Assembly (NCBI GenBank): GCA_018000835.1
Contig: JAGNJD010000001.1
Coordinates: 69,275-133,274 of the forward strand
DNA length: 64,000 bases
Source of the DNA: Candidatus Goldiibacteriota bacterium
GTDB taxonomy: Bacteria > Oederibacteriota > PGYV01 > DSYL01
Direction: 5' to 3'
The position numbers and the translations under genes were made by a program. This document shows, in pieces, positions 35,931 to 45,694 of this stretch (position 1 is the stretch's first letter; each line of letters begins with the position of its first letter). The notes under the pieces are model-generated. The model was not told where the DNA came from. It did not search any database and saw only the letters and a list, made by a program, of their open reading frames with translations.

Positions 35931-38429
35931 CTACATAAAATTATTTATCGGTACGTAATCCTTGATATAATCCGGTATTATATCGCGCCAGCCGTTAAGG
36001 CTTTTGAAATCAGCCATGCTTATCTTGGGGTTCGTAGCAAACCTGCTGAATTCCTTTTTCTCCACTATATCGCGGATTTCATTATCCGTTACATATGCTT
36101 TTATGAAATTTTTTATCGGTAACACGTATTTGCTGTCCGGTTTATATATTGCAATAAATTTATCCACTTCCTCGTCCAGCAGTTCGTCTTTTGTCTTAAA
36201 CTGTGTTATTTTACCAAAAATTTTCGCCACTATCTCCAAAATTCCTATACGCCTGTCCAATTTAAGCGATGCCCTGAGTTTTTCCAGGTTTATATAATCT
36301 TCCGGCTTGTTAAAAATCTTTTCCCTTATATAATCCTCCACCAGTTCCAGGTTGCCTTTTTCGAAGTTTTCTTTTATAAACTCGTCTATTTTTACCTGCT
36401 CTTCAAATTTTTCATATAATTTCCTGTCTACTTTCATCCCTTCCAGGCCGACAGGTTTTTCGACATATGTTTTCAACGGGTCTATAATAAAACTTTCAAA
36501 AGATATTTCTTCTTCAACTTTTAAATCATCTTTTGTTGTTTTTTTATATTCCACGGGAAGTTTAATAACTTCATCGTAATTGAATTTTTTCTCAAAATAC
36601 TCATAGTTAGCAAAAAAATCAAAAAGTTTGTAATTCTTTTTTTCAACCCTTGTTTCCTCGCCGTCCACATTTTTATAATAAAATTGGTACTTCCTCGTGC
36701 CCCTTCCTTTTATCTGCACAAAATCCGACGGCGAGAAAATCGGACGCATCAGGCAAAGGTTCAGGATATCCTCGCAGTCATACCCGGTCGTCATCATACC
36801 TACGGTTACACAAACCCTTACCCTGCTCGATTTATACCCTTCGAGAAAATTGGTATTGCCGCCAAGGTTGTTGTTTGCAAAATTAACTGCAAACTGCTGG
36901 GAATCCTGGATATTCGAAGTTATCTGCATTGCAAAATCGGACTTGTATTTGCCCGGATACATTTTATCTGCCAGTATATTGAGCATCTGCGTTATTTTTG
37001 AGGCATGATTTTGACTGACACAAAAAATAATACTTTTACCTATTTCACCACTTACAGGGTCTCTTAACGCATTTTTCATAAATGTTTCGCAGAAAATCCG
37101 GTTTGTCCTGTCCGAGAAAAATTTCTTTTCGAAATCCGTATGGTAAAATAGCTTTTCTTCCTTACCTGTTTCTGTTTCCACTATTACAGCATACCCTTCA
37201 TCCGAAAGCATCTGCGTGCTTATGTCTGTGCGTGCGTCCACGACAATAGGGTTTACGAGGTATCCGTCTTTAACCCCGTCTATCAAACTATACCTGAAAG
37301 TCGGCACCCCACTTTTGCAGCCAAATGTCTCGTAAGTATCCAGTAATTGCCGTCTTTCCCACTCGCGCGGGTCTTTGATATTTATATCTTTGATGTTCTT
37401 CAGGTAATCCTTTGGCGTGGCTGTAAGCCCGAGTTTATAACCTGTGAAATATTCGAATACAGCCCTGCTATTGCCGCTTATGGAACGGTGAGCTTCGTCA
37501 GATATAAGGAAATCAAAATCATTCGGTGCAAAAATCCTCCTGTATTTATTATCAAAATTAAAACTCTGAATAGTAGAAACAACGATATCTGCTTTTTTCC
37601 AATCATCCCTGTTTTCTTTATAAATAACCGTTATGTAATCGCCTTTGAACCATTTGTCGAACCGCCTCCAGGCCTGCTGCTCGAGTTCCAATCTATCGAC
37701 AAGGAATAAAACCCGTTTGGCATTGCCGGACCTTAAAAACATTTTTATGATTGCCGCTGCAAGCAGGGTTTTTCCGGTGCCTGTCGCCATTTCGAATAGA
37801 AACCTGTTATTCCCTTTTTTCAGCGAATCGCGCAGCGCTTCTATCGCCCGCAGCTGGTAAGGCCTGAGGAATTTCAAATCATTTTCTTTTATGAAATTTT
37901 TACGGGTTTTTTCGTCGACATAATTGGGGTTCATTGCATAGGTCGAATTCTGGGTAAGCACGATATAATCGTCTTTTATCTCTTCTTTCAAGATAGCATC
38001 CGGATCGGGCCTGAAAGACATAGAATGGCCGAGGGATTCGGATGTCGGGAATTTCGTTATTACATTTGGGTTGCCGCATTCGATATCCCAGAAATAATGA
38101 AGGTTGCCGTTTGAGAGAATTACAAATCGGACATTCAACGATTTAGCGTATTTCCGGGCCTGTTCCTTGCCGTCAAGAGGATTTTTATCTTCGGATTTTG
38201 CCTCAAGGACCGCTATAGGATGAGTTGCATCGTCCAGAAGGATGAAATCGACAAAACCCCTTTTTACTTTTTCGAAGTTCTCACCAAGGCCGTCGAGGTC
38301 CTGCTTTCTTATTTTTATGCCGATTTCGAACATTACATTGGCTTTGCCGGTTCCGCCGTCTAATAGCCTCCACCCGGCTTCTTCAAGCAATTTATTTATC
38401 TTTATACGGGCCTTCGCTTCTTTTTGCAT
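35931..38429 (-). CDS. hsdR: Type I restriction enzyme R subunit
   Basis: The N-terminal nuclease part has the PD-(D/E)XK pattern FVDFILLDDATHPIAVLEAKSE. The SF2 translocase follows, with MATGTGKT (Walker A, about residue 216), ISDEAHRS (DEAH, about 313), LTATP and the C-terminal helicase motifs including QIKGRGTRK. The C-terminal helical region (from about 610) holds contacts to the methylase, as in EcoEI-type HsdR. Length 833 is within family range. AGGAG lies 6 bases before the ATG at 38429. The gene is in the same operon as the HsdMS fusion and together they form a complete type I system. Confidence 0.95.
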   Translation of the reverse strand: MQKEAKARIKINKLLEEAGWRLLDGGTGKANVMFEIGIKIRKQDLDGLGENFEKVKRGFVDFILLDDATHPIAVLEAKSEDKNPLDGKEQARKYAKSLNVRFVILSNGNLHYFWDIECGNPNVITKFPTSESLGHSMSFRPDPDAILKEEIKDDYIVLTQNSTYAMNPNYVDEKTRKNFIKENDLKFLRPYQLRAIEALRDSLKKGNNRFLFEMATGTGKTLLAAAIIKMFLRSGNAKRVLFLVDRLELEQQAWRRFDKWFKGDYITVIYKENRDDWKKADIVVSTIQSFNFDNKYRRIFAPNDFDFLISDEAHRSISGNSRAVFEYFTGYKLGLTATPKDYLKNIKDINIKDPREWERRQLLDTYETFGCKSGVPTFRYSLIDGVKDGYLVNPIVVDARTDISTQMLSDEGYAVIVETETGKEEKLFYHTDFEKKFFSDRTNRIFCETFMKNALRDPVSGEIGKSIIFCVSQNHASKITQMLNILADKMYPGKYKSDFAMQITSNIQDSQQFAVNFANNNLGGNTNFLEGYKSSRVRVCVTVGMMTTGYDCEDILNLCLMRPIFSPSDFVQIKGRGTRKYQFYYKNVDGEETRVEKKNYKLFDFFANYEYFEKKFNYDEVIKLPVEYKKTTKDDLKVEEEISFESFIIDPLKTYVEKPVGLEGMKVDRKLYEKFEEQVKIDEFIKENFEKGNLELVEDYIREKIFNKPEDYINLEKLRASLKLDRRIGILEIVAKIFGKITQFKTKDELLDEEVDKFIAIYKPDSKYVLPIKNFIKAYVTDNEIRDIVEKKEFSRFATNPKISMADFKSLNGWRDIIPDYIKDYVPINNFM

Positions 38430-38445
38430 CAATAACTCCTATTAT

Positions 38446-39147
38446 TTATCTTTTCCTCAATTCATCCAGTTTTACCCATTCACCCGGCGAGCGCTGGTAT
38501 TGCCAACAATGCCAACCATCCATTGCATGCCTGGAAATCTTTACCGCGGCCAAAGAAGGCGAAGTATATATTTTTTTCCTAAATCTTATTCTTCCGTCAC
38601 GCAATATTGTTGCCCAATATATTTTACCTTTGTATTCCATTTTTATCCTGATTTTTTTATTAACATATTTTTTTAAAACAGGCGTCCTGCCCGACGCAAT
38701 AACTTCATTTATAACACTTTCAGGATTTCTTTTTATTCCAGAAAGTAAATTTTGCAATTCAAATTTTTGAATTTCTTTAAGGTCATTTTTTAACTTCTTT
38801 TGCAAATTTTCAGCTTTTATGAATTTGCCTTTTTGTATATTTCCTTTTGGATTTGCTATACGAAGAACTAATGTCTCAAGGTCTTTCAAATGTGAATTTG
38901 AAATAGTTAAATAAATACTGAATCTTTCCCATCTACCCGAATGTTTGTCGCGCAAATGCATGTTAAGACGATTCTTAAGATTGGATGCAAGACCTGCATA
39001 ATATACCCTGCCATTTTTATTATAAAGCGCATAAATGCCATACCTGTGTTTTACATATTCTTTTATTATCTTCTGGTATTTTTCAAAAATTTCACTTGAT
39101 ATGTTTTCCAGATACTGACAAACGAGCTGGCCTGATTTTTTATCCAT
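38446..39147 (-). CDS. GIY-YIG nuclease with C-terminal RAMA domain
   Basis: Residues 35-100 follow the GIY-YIG fold: YGIYALYNKNGRVYYAGLASNLKNRL, with the GIY tyrosines, YYAG in place of YIG, Arg60, and a Glu in LKDLETLVLR (Glu91). Residues 170-233 match the RAMA domain (restriction adenine methylase associated): KGKIYWATILRDGRIRF, SPSLAAVKISRHAMDGWHCWQY, which recognises modified or non-B-form DNA in related proteins. A nuclease joined to a RAMA reader suggests a modification-dependent cutting enzyme or a guard for the type I system. It is the first gene of the operon, 16 bases before hsdR. Confidence 0.82.
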   Translation of the reverse strand: MDKKSGQLVCQYLENISSEIFEKYQKIIKEYVKHRYGIYALYNKNGRVYYAGLASNLKNRLNMHLRDKHSGRWERFSIYLTISNSHLKDLETLVLRIANPKGNIQKGKFIKAENLQKKLKNDLKEIQKFELQNLLSGIKRNPESVINEVIASGRTPVLKKYVNKKIRIKMEYKGKIYWATILRDGRIRFRKKIYTSPSLAAVKISRHAMDGWHCWQYQRSPGEWVKLDELRKR

Positions 39148-39829
39148 ATCACCACCGGTTTCTTTAAATTATCAATTTTTAATTAATGTTTAACACTTCG
39201 TGTTTCTTATTGTCATTTGTTAAAAAAATTTCAATTAAAAATAAACAATTATTAATCACCCGCTTGCATTACCAGTTTTAATTATAACAAAAGGAATAAC
39301 AGAAAGCAAGGTGTTATCCAATTATCCAGCGGTTCGGCAACTTCATGTTTAAATGAGTATAAATAAATGTTTTTTTCTATTTTACACTGGCGGCGCATAT
39401 TTCGATTGCTATTTTTAAAACACTTTGGGCATTTTTTATCTTTTTTTCACATATAGGCAGATTACGAGAATCTTTGACCGTCCCGTATGTTAGTCTCCCG
39501 GAAAATAATTCGGCCGAGTGCCCATATCCCGTTTTCTGTCCTACCCATAATTAAAGTTTAACAATTTTTTTGTTTCTGTCAATTCCAAATGATTTGCAAA
39601 TTAAGAGTTTTAACACACTCAAAATTCTAATTTCAAGTGGTCAGGTTTTTGGAGGTAAGCTCAAGATTATATATAATTTCGTGATCTTGTCGTGATTTTG
39701 TCAAGGATTAAAACATAGTCTGACACTCGTTTTCCTCTACTTCTTTTAACAAAGATTTAAAGTGCTTTCAATTATAAAGTTGTCACATGTCAAGACAAGA
39801 CAGTAAAAAATAAGACTCAGCACCGGAAT
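39148..39829. other. 680-base spacer with repeat remnant
   Basis: AT-rich. Near its right end lies AGTCTGACACTCG (about 39718-39730) and GTCACATGTCAAGACAAGACAG (39784-39805), the latter similar to GTCACAAGTCAAGATCTGACA at 29933. These two sites bracket the type I module. I see no gene here. Confidence 0.45.
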
Positions 39830-40681
39830 CTACGCTTCATCACAGAACTTATGCTCGCCGGGATGGCACCAGTGCGGGATATTTTGTCCTAATGCCTGTT
39901 TAAAATCCTCTTTAATTATAAGCTTATCAACTACCCCGCCGCCATACCAGGCTTCTATGATGGCTTCATGTAGGAACAAATCTCCAAAAATGGCATCGCA
40001 TTGCGGGCACCCAAAAGACGCATAAGAATTTTGTGTCGTTTTACTATAGCGCTCTTTTATAGTTCCAATATTTAAAATCTTTTCTTTAGCTGTGTTTACA
40101 TAGTCATTTACCTTTGCTACGATTTCGGGCTTAAAGATTAGTTTATCAGACACCCATAAAGTTTCGTTTGCAAGAATACTTGTATTGCAAGGCGTATTGA
40201 AATTATTGATATAGTAGATATGGTAATCAAAACCGCACTTCCAGCATTTCTCTTCCACAAATCTAACTTCAGCCTCATGCATTCTAAGCGAATTGCAGAA
40301 TTTAATTTTATTCTGAAGAAAATCACTGACGAAAACTTCAAGGGGTAGTTCTTTTCTGCCCTTTATGGAGACAATTGTCTTGCCGTCAACATCCGACATG
40401 CTAAATAACGGCAGGTCTTCCCTTTCCTCTGTTTGCTTTGACGGTTCGCTTTCAAACAGCCAACACCCGACTACTACATCCCTTTTATATTTTTCCTGTC
40501 TTTCCAGCGTCCTGTTTAACGATTGCTTGGATGTCTGGATCTCAATGGCATATTTGTGCCCATTAGCAAGCACAAAAACATCCGCCCGCCAGTCTTTGCC
40601 ACGGTATTCTGTTTCTGCTTCAAATCCAAGACTTTTGCAGCTTTGCAGGACTTGAATTTTTACCTCATCATGCATGCTCAT
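39830..40681 (-). CDS. CoiA-like PD-(D/E)XK nuclease with zinc fingers
   Basis: WRADVFVLANGHKYAIEIQTSKQSL (Asp34, Glu47, Gln49) is the nuclease core seen in competence protein CoiA and relatives. Downstream are two Cys pairs (CWKCGFDYH near residues 154-160 and CPQC near 230) that should bind zinc. Length (283) is shorter than B. subtilis CoiA (about 370). CoiA-type nucleases also occur as stand-alone defence enzymes. It is 119 bases downstream of the SIR2 gene, same strand, so it may belong to the lexA2-SIR2 unit or be independent. Function is otherwise unknown. Confidence 0.7.
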   Translation of the reverse strand: MSMHDEVKIQVLQSCKSLGFEAETEYRGKDWRADVFVLANGHKYAIEIQTSKQSLNRTLERQEKYKRDVVVGCWLFESEPSKQTEEREDLPLFSMSDVDGKTIVSIKGRKELPLEVFVSDFLQNKIKFCNSLRMHEAEVRFVEEKCWKCGFDYHIYYINNFNTPCNTSILANETLWVSDKLIFKPEIVAKVNDYVNTAKEKILNIGTIKERYSKTTQNSYASFGCPQCDAIFGDLFLHEAIIEAWYGGGVVDKLIIKEDFKQALGQNIPHWCHPGEHKFCDEA

Positions 40682-40799
40682 ATTTAACCTAATTTTATAT
40701 TTCTCTTATTCGCTCATTTTTTTAGACCTGAATCTATTATCAAACTCTTTTTATAGCATTAAGTAAACCAGAATGGGCATCTAGCATTCGCTTTTTTAT

Positions 40800-43700
40800 T
40801 CATAATTCACGTTTATTATATTTTTCATAAATCTCTCTTAAAAATAAATCCCCTTTTTCTGCATGTATATTACAAATTGCATCGGCTTCTGATTTTAACT
40901 TTTTCTCATAAAGCCCAACCACTATATCTATTATTTTTTCTTTATAAAACTCAGGACTGATAATTTGTTCTAAAAGGGTCAAATATATATCAGCAACTTT
41001 TTTTGGCGTTTTAGCGGTATGCTTAGGTAAATAATCTAAAATAGCCATAACGTTATAATCATCGGAGGCATTTTTTGCGGCTGCAATCACCCATTCAAAT
41101 TCGTCATCTGTTATTTCATCCAACAAACCAAACAACTTGCTTGTCCATGACATCACCTTTGCATTTTCTTTGTGTTTTAAATATATCTCCTTCCACAGTT
41201 CTTTTGTTTTTAATATGACTTTTTTTTGCATCTCTTCATCTTTTTCCGTTAGCTTTTCATCATCATTGTCCTGTATTCTTTGCTGCCAAAAAAAGTCAAT
41301 AGCGTCCTTTATCAAATTCAAGTTTTCGGACTCAATTATTTTGCTGATAAGACTATCCGGGTCGCTTAGTTTCTCCCAGTCATAAAGATATCCAACGCAA
41401 ATATGCTGCACTTTCTTTTCATTCGCAATTCTTTCTTTTAGGTCAACCGTTAATGCTTTGGCATATTGTCCTTTCGTTTTAAAAATCTCATACAACTGCT
41501 GATACACAGTATCAGAGTAAACCAGATAACCCGATATTGTTTTTAGCCACTTTGAACTATTCATATCAAAGATATAATCAAAATTACTATCAACCCATTT
41601 TTTATCTAAGTAATACATATTTGGAAGATATGACGCTATTACCTCCAAAAAATCAATATTGCTGGTGTCAGAGTCAGTCTTTTTCAGCCATTTATCAAAA
41701 ATAGCTTTTATATCATCATCCCATTTCACAGGATTATCTTTTTTTAGAGTTCTAGCATTTCTTAATGACCAATGAACCAAAACTTCAAAAACCTGTCCTC
41801 GTGGCAAGTTATAAAAATTCCTGGATAAATCATCTTCCTTATATACTATTTTTTCTAATTTGTTAATTAATTCCAACAACGTTTTTTTAATGTAAAAAAA
41901 GAAGGTCTCCCCGATAACATAGCTATCGTTTTTGCAAATATCTTTCATCATGGACAAACACGTGTAAACAACCATAATCCTATAATCATATGGGCGCTCA
42001 CTTTTTAAAGGTTTTGCGAAATCAAACTGATCAATAATGCTTTTCATATAAATTATTATCTGATCATGTTTCACTTTAGCGGGATCGGCTTTCCAGACTT
42101 CATATAGACCTGATGCAATAGCTTCGGCATAGACAATTTCAACACCATTTGGATACTCAAATTTATAAAGGTTTCGAGTATATATGCCTGGATTTTTGAT
42201 TAAGTCACCTTTTAGAATATTAGCTAATCCTTCTTTAGAATGTATTACTGATTCCGGCTTATATGTATTTAAAAGGTTTAACTTGCCATCAATATCTAGA
42301 CTGGAAAATTCATCAGGCTTAACAGAAGTTCTTTCACCAGAACCTTTTTCAATCCATATATTATGTCCTGGATGGCTCGTTTTTATTTTAGTAATTGAAT
42401 GGTACTTTTCAAATAAAGCCAAGATATCACTATCACCGGTTTCAACAAAGGCTGTTAGCCATTCTTGCTTTCTATACGCAAGTGCCCTTTCATCCGTTTC
42501 ATCATTACCATCCTTTTTTAAACTATTAATTCCATCAATGATAACCTGCTTTTTTTCTTGAATTATAGTCTTATTGTTTTGCTCAAACAATTCATATAAT
42601 TCAGGCTTCAAGTCAATATTATCTAAAGTATCCGGTTTGAAAAAATTCCAAAAAATAGATTTTAATTCATTATAATGTTTGCTCGTTGCATATAGAGCAA
42701 TTTTTTTAAATACATTATTTGTTTCGCCGAATAATACTTTAACAATGTGTTGAATATTAGCAGCTTTAGAATACTGCAGTAATGCAGCTGTAAAGTTTGT
42801 AAGTATATCTAAATATTCTCCTTGCACTTCGATATGTCCATTGATTTTTTTTATCCAAAAGTCTCTTGGGTATGTTTGCAAATACACCTTTAGTTTTTCA
42901 ATCATGATCTTAATGACTTCAACTCCACATAAATTTGCAATTTTCTTTTTTTGTTTTTCTAGCATTTCATGGAGCCAATAATAATGCATTACTGTGGTTC
43001 GATTATTCCCCTCCATCTTTAAGGCTATAACACACTCCAAAATTCCGATGATAAAATCCTTTATGCCTTCCTCAATAAGCCTTGGCATAAGGTGAATATG
43101 TAAGTCCGCAGAAAAAGTTTCCATACTCCAACGCGAATTAATAGCCTCTTTAATAAAAGCCAAATAAATTATTGTGTTTTTCTCTACTATTTGTTTTGGA
43201 AACAAACTAATAATTTCAAGCATCGCAGAATCAGTCCTAAAGTTTTCAATTCTTTTTGAGTCGGATTTTTTATAAGTTATAATGTCATTAACTATTTTTT
43301 CTAGCAACTCATCTACACCAGGTTCACGCGTATCCTTGTTTATCTTTGCAATTAAAATTAGGTAATCAAGGATCGACCATCTCGGCATGTAGAAGAACCC
43401 TGGTTTTTTCTTGTCCTCAATAGGCTCAGGATTCTTGCTCGGTTCAAAGAATCCATTTTCTTTTAAAACTTGCAGTTTACTAACAGCCGTTGAAGATTCA
43501 CATATCTTTCTAAAATAGTACTCTTTTAATCTGGAATCATTCTTTATGACTTGAAAAACTTTATCATCATCTTTTAAAATCAAATCCTCAACTTGTTTAT
43601 AACTATCATATAGATATCGAGATGTCTTGTGGATTTCAGAATTCCATGTTTTTATAATTTCAAGTATTTGTTCGTATCCCTTCTGATCCATTGAATACGG

Positions 43701-44459
43701 GACAAGAATTATACCCAAGTCGTCATAATATTTTTGCTCAATATCAACGAGACTTTCTTCATTTTCATAGAAACCCTTTAAATAGAATTTTCTTTTTTCA
43801 GTTTTCTGAGACTTATCATTTTTACAAATATAATCTAAAAGTTCAAACTCTTCGAGGCCATATCCAATAAATAAAATTGTGTTTTTTGAAAAAACACGTT
43901 CTAAAAATTGTTTAAAATCCGAGTCATTATATCTTGCCAGGTATTCGTCCACCTTGAAAACCATGCTGTCTCTAAGAGAAATTGTACCATGTAATTTATA
44001 TAATTTTGTTCTATCTATAGTTAAATCTTTAAACTGGACAGGATAACTTAAACGCCTGCAGGGTAAGTAAAGTCGATCAACGAACTCATCCGCATTTGTT
44101 GTTAATATTGTTCCACGAAGTCTTTCTATCTCTTTATAAATTTCAGTATCTGTTTCCTTTTTATAAAGCAAAGACATCTCTAAGGTTTTATAGAAATTTT
44201 CCTCAAGCCCCCTCTCTTTTAAAACACCATAACACATAGAAATAACCTTTTTTATATCCGTGTATGACATTAATTTTTCTTTTACCTTAAAATTAATTAT
44301 TCCATTCTTATAACAAAGGTCTACCAATCTTCTGCCCATTTCCGACCAAGAATCACAACCCACAATTTTAGAGACTCCCGCTCCAACGAAAATAGCCAAA
44401 TCATTGTTGTTTACAGCATCAATGATTGGCTGTGGTAAGACAGGAACTGGTTTTATCAA
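40800..44459 (-). CDS. Large SIR2-domain protein, DSR-like antiphage effector
   Basis: The first ~240 residues are a SIR2 fold: LAIFVGAGVSKIVGCDSW (GAG at 26-28), TILTTNADEF (Asn122, Asp124), LYKLHGTISL (His157) and ILFIGYGLEEFELL. The remaining ~980 residues are helical with no clear motif, as in defence-associated sirtuins (DSR) where the C-terminus senses phage proteins and the SIR2 domain destroys NAD+. The start is TTG at 44459; no ATG gives a full SIR2 motif, so the weak start is required and may keep the protein scarce. The gene begins 9 bases after the lexA2 stop, so it is probably repressed by LexA2. Confidence 0.85.
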   Translation of the reverse strand: MIKPVPVLPQPIIDAVNNNDLAIFVGAGVSKIVGCDSWSEMGRRLVDLCYKNGIINFKVKEKLMSYTDIKKVISMCYGVLKERGLEENFYKTLEMSLLYKKETDTEIYKEIERLRGTILTTNADEFVDRLYLPCRRLSYPVQFKDLTIDRTKLYKLHGTISLRDSMVFKVDEYLARYNDSDFKQFLERVFSKNTILFIGYGLEEFELLDYICKNDKSQKTEKRKFYLKGFYENEESLVDIEQKYYDDLGIILVPYSMDQKGYEQILEIIKTWNSEIHKTSRYLYDSYKQVEDLILKDDDKVFQVIKNDSRLKEYYFRKICESSTAVSKLQVLKENGFFEPSKNPEPIEDKKKPGFFYMPRWSILDYLILIAKINKDTREPGVDELLEKIVNDIITYKKSDSKRIENFRTDSAMLEIISLFPKQIVEKNTIIYLAFIKEAINSRWSMETFSADLHIHLMPRLIEEGIKDFIIGILECVIALKMEGNNRTTVMHYYWLHEMLEKQKKKIANLCGVEVIKIMIEKLKVYLQTYPRDFWIKKINGHIEVQGEYLDILTNFTAALLQYSKAANIQHIVKVLFGETNNVFKKIALYATSKHYNELKSIFWNFFKPDTLDNIDLKPELYELFEQNNKTIIQEKKQVIIDGINSLKKDGNDETDERALAYRKQEWLTAFVETGDSDILALFEKYHSITKIKTSHPGHNIWIEKGSGERTSVKPDEFSSLDIDGKLNLLNTYKPESVIHSKEGLANILKGDLIKNPGIYTRNLYKFEYPNGVEIVYAEAIASGLYEVWKADPAKVKHDQIIIYMKSIIDQFDFAKPLKSERPYDYRIMVVYTCLSMMKDICKNDSYVIGETFFFYIKKTLLELINKLEKIVYKEDDLSRNFYNLPRGQVFEVLVHWSLRNARTLKKDNPVKWDDDIKAIFDKWLKKTDSDTSNIDFLEVIASYLPNMYYLDKKWVDSNFDYIFDMNSSKWLKTISGYLVYSDTVYQQLYEIFKTKGQYAKALTVDLKERIANEKKVQHICVGYLYDWEKLSDPDSLISKIIESENLNLIKDAIDFFWQQRIQDNDDEKLTEKDEEMQKKVILKTKELWKEIYLKHKENAKVMSWTSKLFGLLDEITDDEFEWVIAAAKNASDDYNVMAILDYLPKHTAKTPKKVADIYLTLLEQIISPEFYKEKIIDIVVGLYEKKLKSEADAICNIHAEKGDLFLREIYEKYNKREL

Positions 44460-44468
44460 AATAATCCC

Positions 44469-45089
44469 CTAAACTCTTGGTATTACCGTAACAACAACCC
44501 CTTGGATCATTAAATTTTCAGTTAGGATGATAGGCTCGTGTTTGGGATTTGTCGAGTGCGGTTTTAAGATTATAAAATTTCCGCTTTTGCGGAACTCTTT
44601 TATTGTTGCTTCGTCGTTTATCAGGGCTACTACCAGCTCGCCCTCGCGGGCGGTCTGCTGCTGCCTTATAAGGACAAGGTCTCCGTCATTTATGCCCTTT
44701 TTGTTCATAGAGTCGCCCTTGGCCTCCAGGATAAAATACCTGTGCGGCGGCCTGGCTATGCAGGTATCAACGGGGATCTTTGTCCTGATGTTTTCCTCAG
44801 CCAGTATCGGCGCCCCGCATGCCACAAGTCCAATTACAGGGACATCTATGGTTGAAACCTTGGTCGTATCGCCCTTGAACCCCTCATTTATCTTGAGCTC
44901 ATTATTTTCATCCCTATAGACCAATCCCTTGTCTTTCATGCGCTGGAGGAGGATGGTTATAGACCTGGGGGATGCATAGCCCAAAGCATCCTGTAAATCG
45001 CGGATTGACGGGCTATACCCCTTATGCACGAACCAATTTCTGATCTGTTTTAGCAGTTCTGTTTCTTTCTTAGATAATATGGTTTTCAT
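44469..45089 (-). CDS. LexA-type self-cleaving repressor (LexA2)
   Basis: The DNA-binding part includes YSPSIRDLQDALGYASPRSITILLQRM. The S24 part has Cys91-Gly92 (VACGAPILAEENI), Ser127 (KGDSMNKKG) and Lys164 (ATIKEF). Ending at 44469, it is followed by the SIR2 gene. The promoter is nearly ideal, with -35 TTGACA and -10 TATAAT 17 bases apart (45126-45098). The -10 ends 8 bases before the ATG, so the mRNA should be leaderless, and I see no Shine-Dalgarno. Two direct copies of TTATACA lie over the -10 on the plus strand. It is closely similar to LexA3 in the peptidase part (GDSMNKKGINxGDLVLIRQQQTA). Confidence 0.92.
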   Translation of the reverse strand: MKTILSKKETELLKQIRNWFVHKGYSPSIRDLQDALGYASPRSITILLQRMKDKGLVYRDENNELKINEGFKGDTTKVSTIDVPVIGLVACGAPILAEENIRTKIPVDTCIARPPHRYFILEAKGDSMNKKGINDGDLVLIRQQQTAREGELVVALINDEATIKEFRKSGNFIILKPHSTNPKHEPIILTENLMIQGVVVTVIPRV

Positions 45090-45126
45090 TTATACATATT
45101 ATACACATAGTGGGCATTTTTGTCAA
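45090..45126 (-). promoter_or_regulatory. lexA2 promoter with two TTATACA half-sites
   Basis: Minus strand: TTGACA (45126-45121), 17 bases, TATAAT (45103-45098), 8 bases, ATG. Plus-strand heptamers TTATACA lie at 45090-45096 and 45099-45105, over the -10. They could be a LexA-family operator that blocks RNA polymerase. Confidence 0.75.
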
Positions 45127-45138
45127 GCGAATAATACA

Positions 45139-45693
45139 TCATTTCTTCCTGCCACCAAATGACGCCGCTGATATAATACTAAAAATATCTTCACCTTGCT
45201 TTAATTTTTCTATCAACTTATTGAACATAAATGCTTCATTATTATTTGTTTTCTCTTGAATCATCAATAGCTTTGCGAGTGCAAATAAAAATTTTGGGCT
45301 ATATTCCCCTTTCTCGTTCAAAGCTTTGTATTTTTCGATTTCTTCATCCGTAAAATTTATGTTTAAATCCTGTCTTTCGTCTTGTGAATTTAAAGGCTTA
45401 GTTTTACACCACAGTTCTGCCATATAATCCAAAAATTCAATCGTTTTTTCTTTATCCTCTCTAAATTTCAATAAAATATCAACCGCCCAATGAACATGTT
45501 TAGGAGTTCTTATCCTGCTCCATTTCCATTTGTCTTTCCTTTCTCCAACTTTGATTTTCTGACGATACATTATCAGGATATCAAAAGCGCTTAACTTCCC
45601 TTCATATATTCCTAACATGAAGGAATCATTTATATCAAAACTTTTTATAAGCTTATACCCCTTTTTTTCCATCGTAGGTTTAGAGTTATTCAT
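45139..45693 (-). CDS. Hypothetical protein linked to a DNA methylase
   Basis: I do not recognise this 184-residue, helix-rich protein. It has LIMYRQKIKVGERKDKWKWSRIRTPKHVHWAVDILLKFREDKEKTIEFLDYMAELW in its first half, and no catalytic motif is apparent. I chose ATG 45693, which follows the methylase stop by one base with AAGGAT upstream. Its close coupling to the methylase suggests that it could be the partner endonuclease or an accessory factor of a restriction-modification pair. It ends 13 bases before the lexA2 -35. Confidence 0.45.
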   Translation of the reverse strand: MNNSKPTMEKKGYKLIKSFDINDSFMLGIYEGKLSAFDILIMYRQKIKVGERKDKWKWSRIRTPKHVHWAVDILLKFREDKEKTIEFLDYMAELWCKTKPLNSQDERQDLNINFTDEEIEKYKALNEKGEYSPKFLFALAKLLMIQEKTNNNEAFMFNKLIEKLKQGEDIFSIISAASFGGRKK

Positions 45694-45694
45694 A

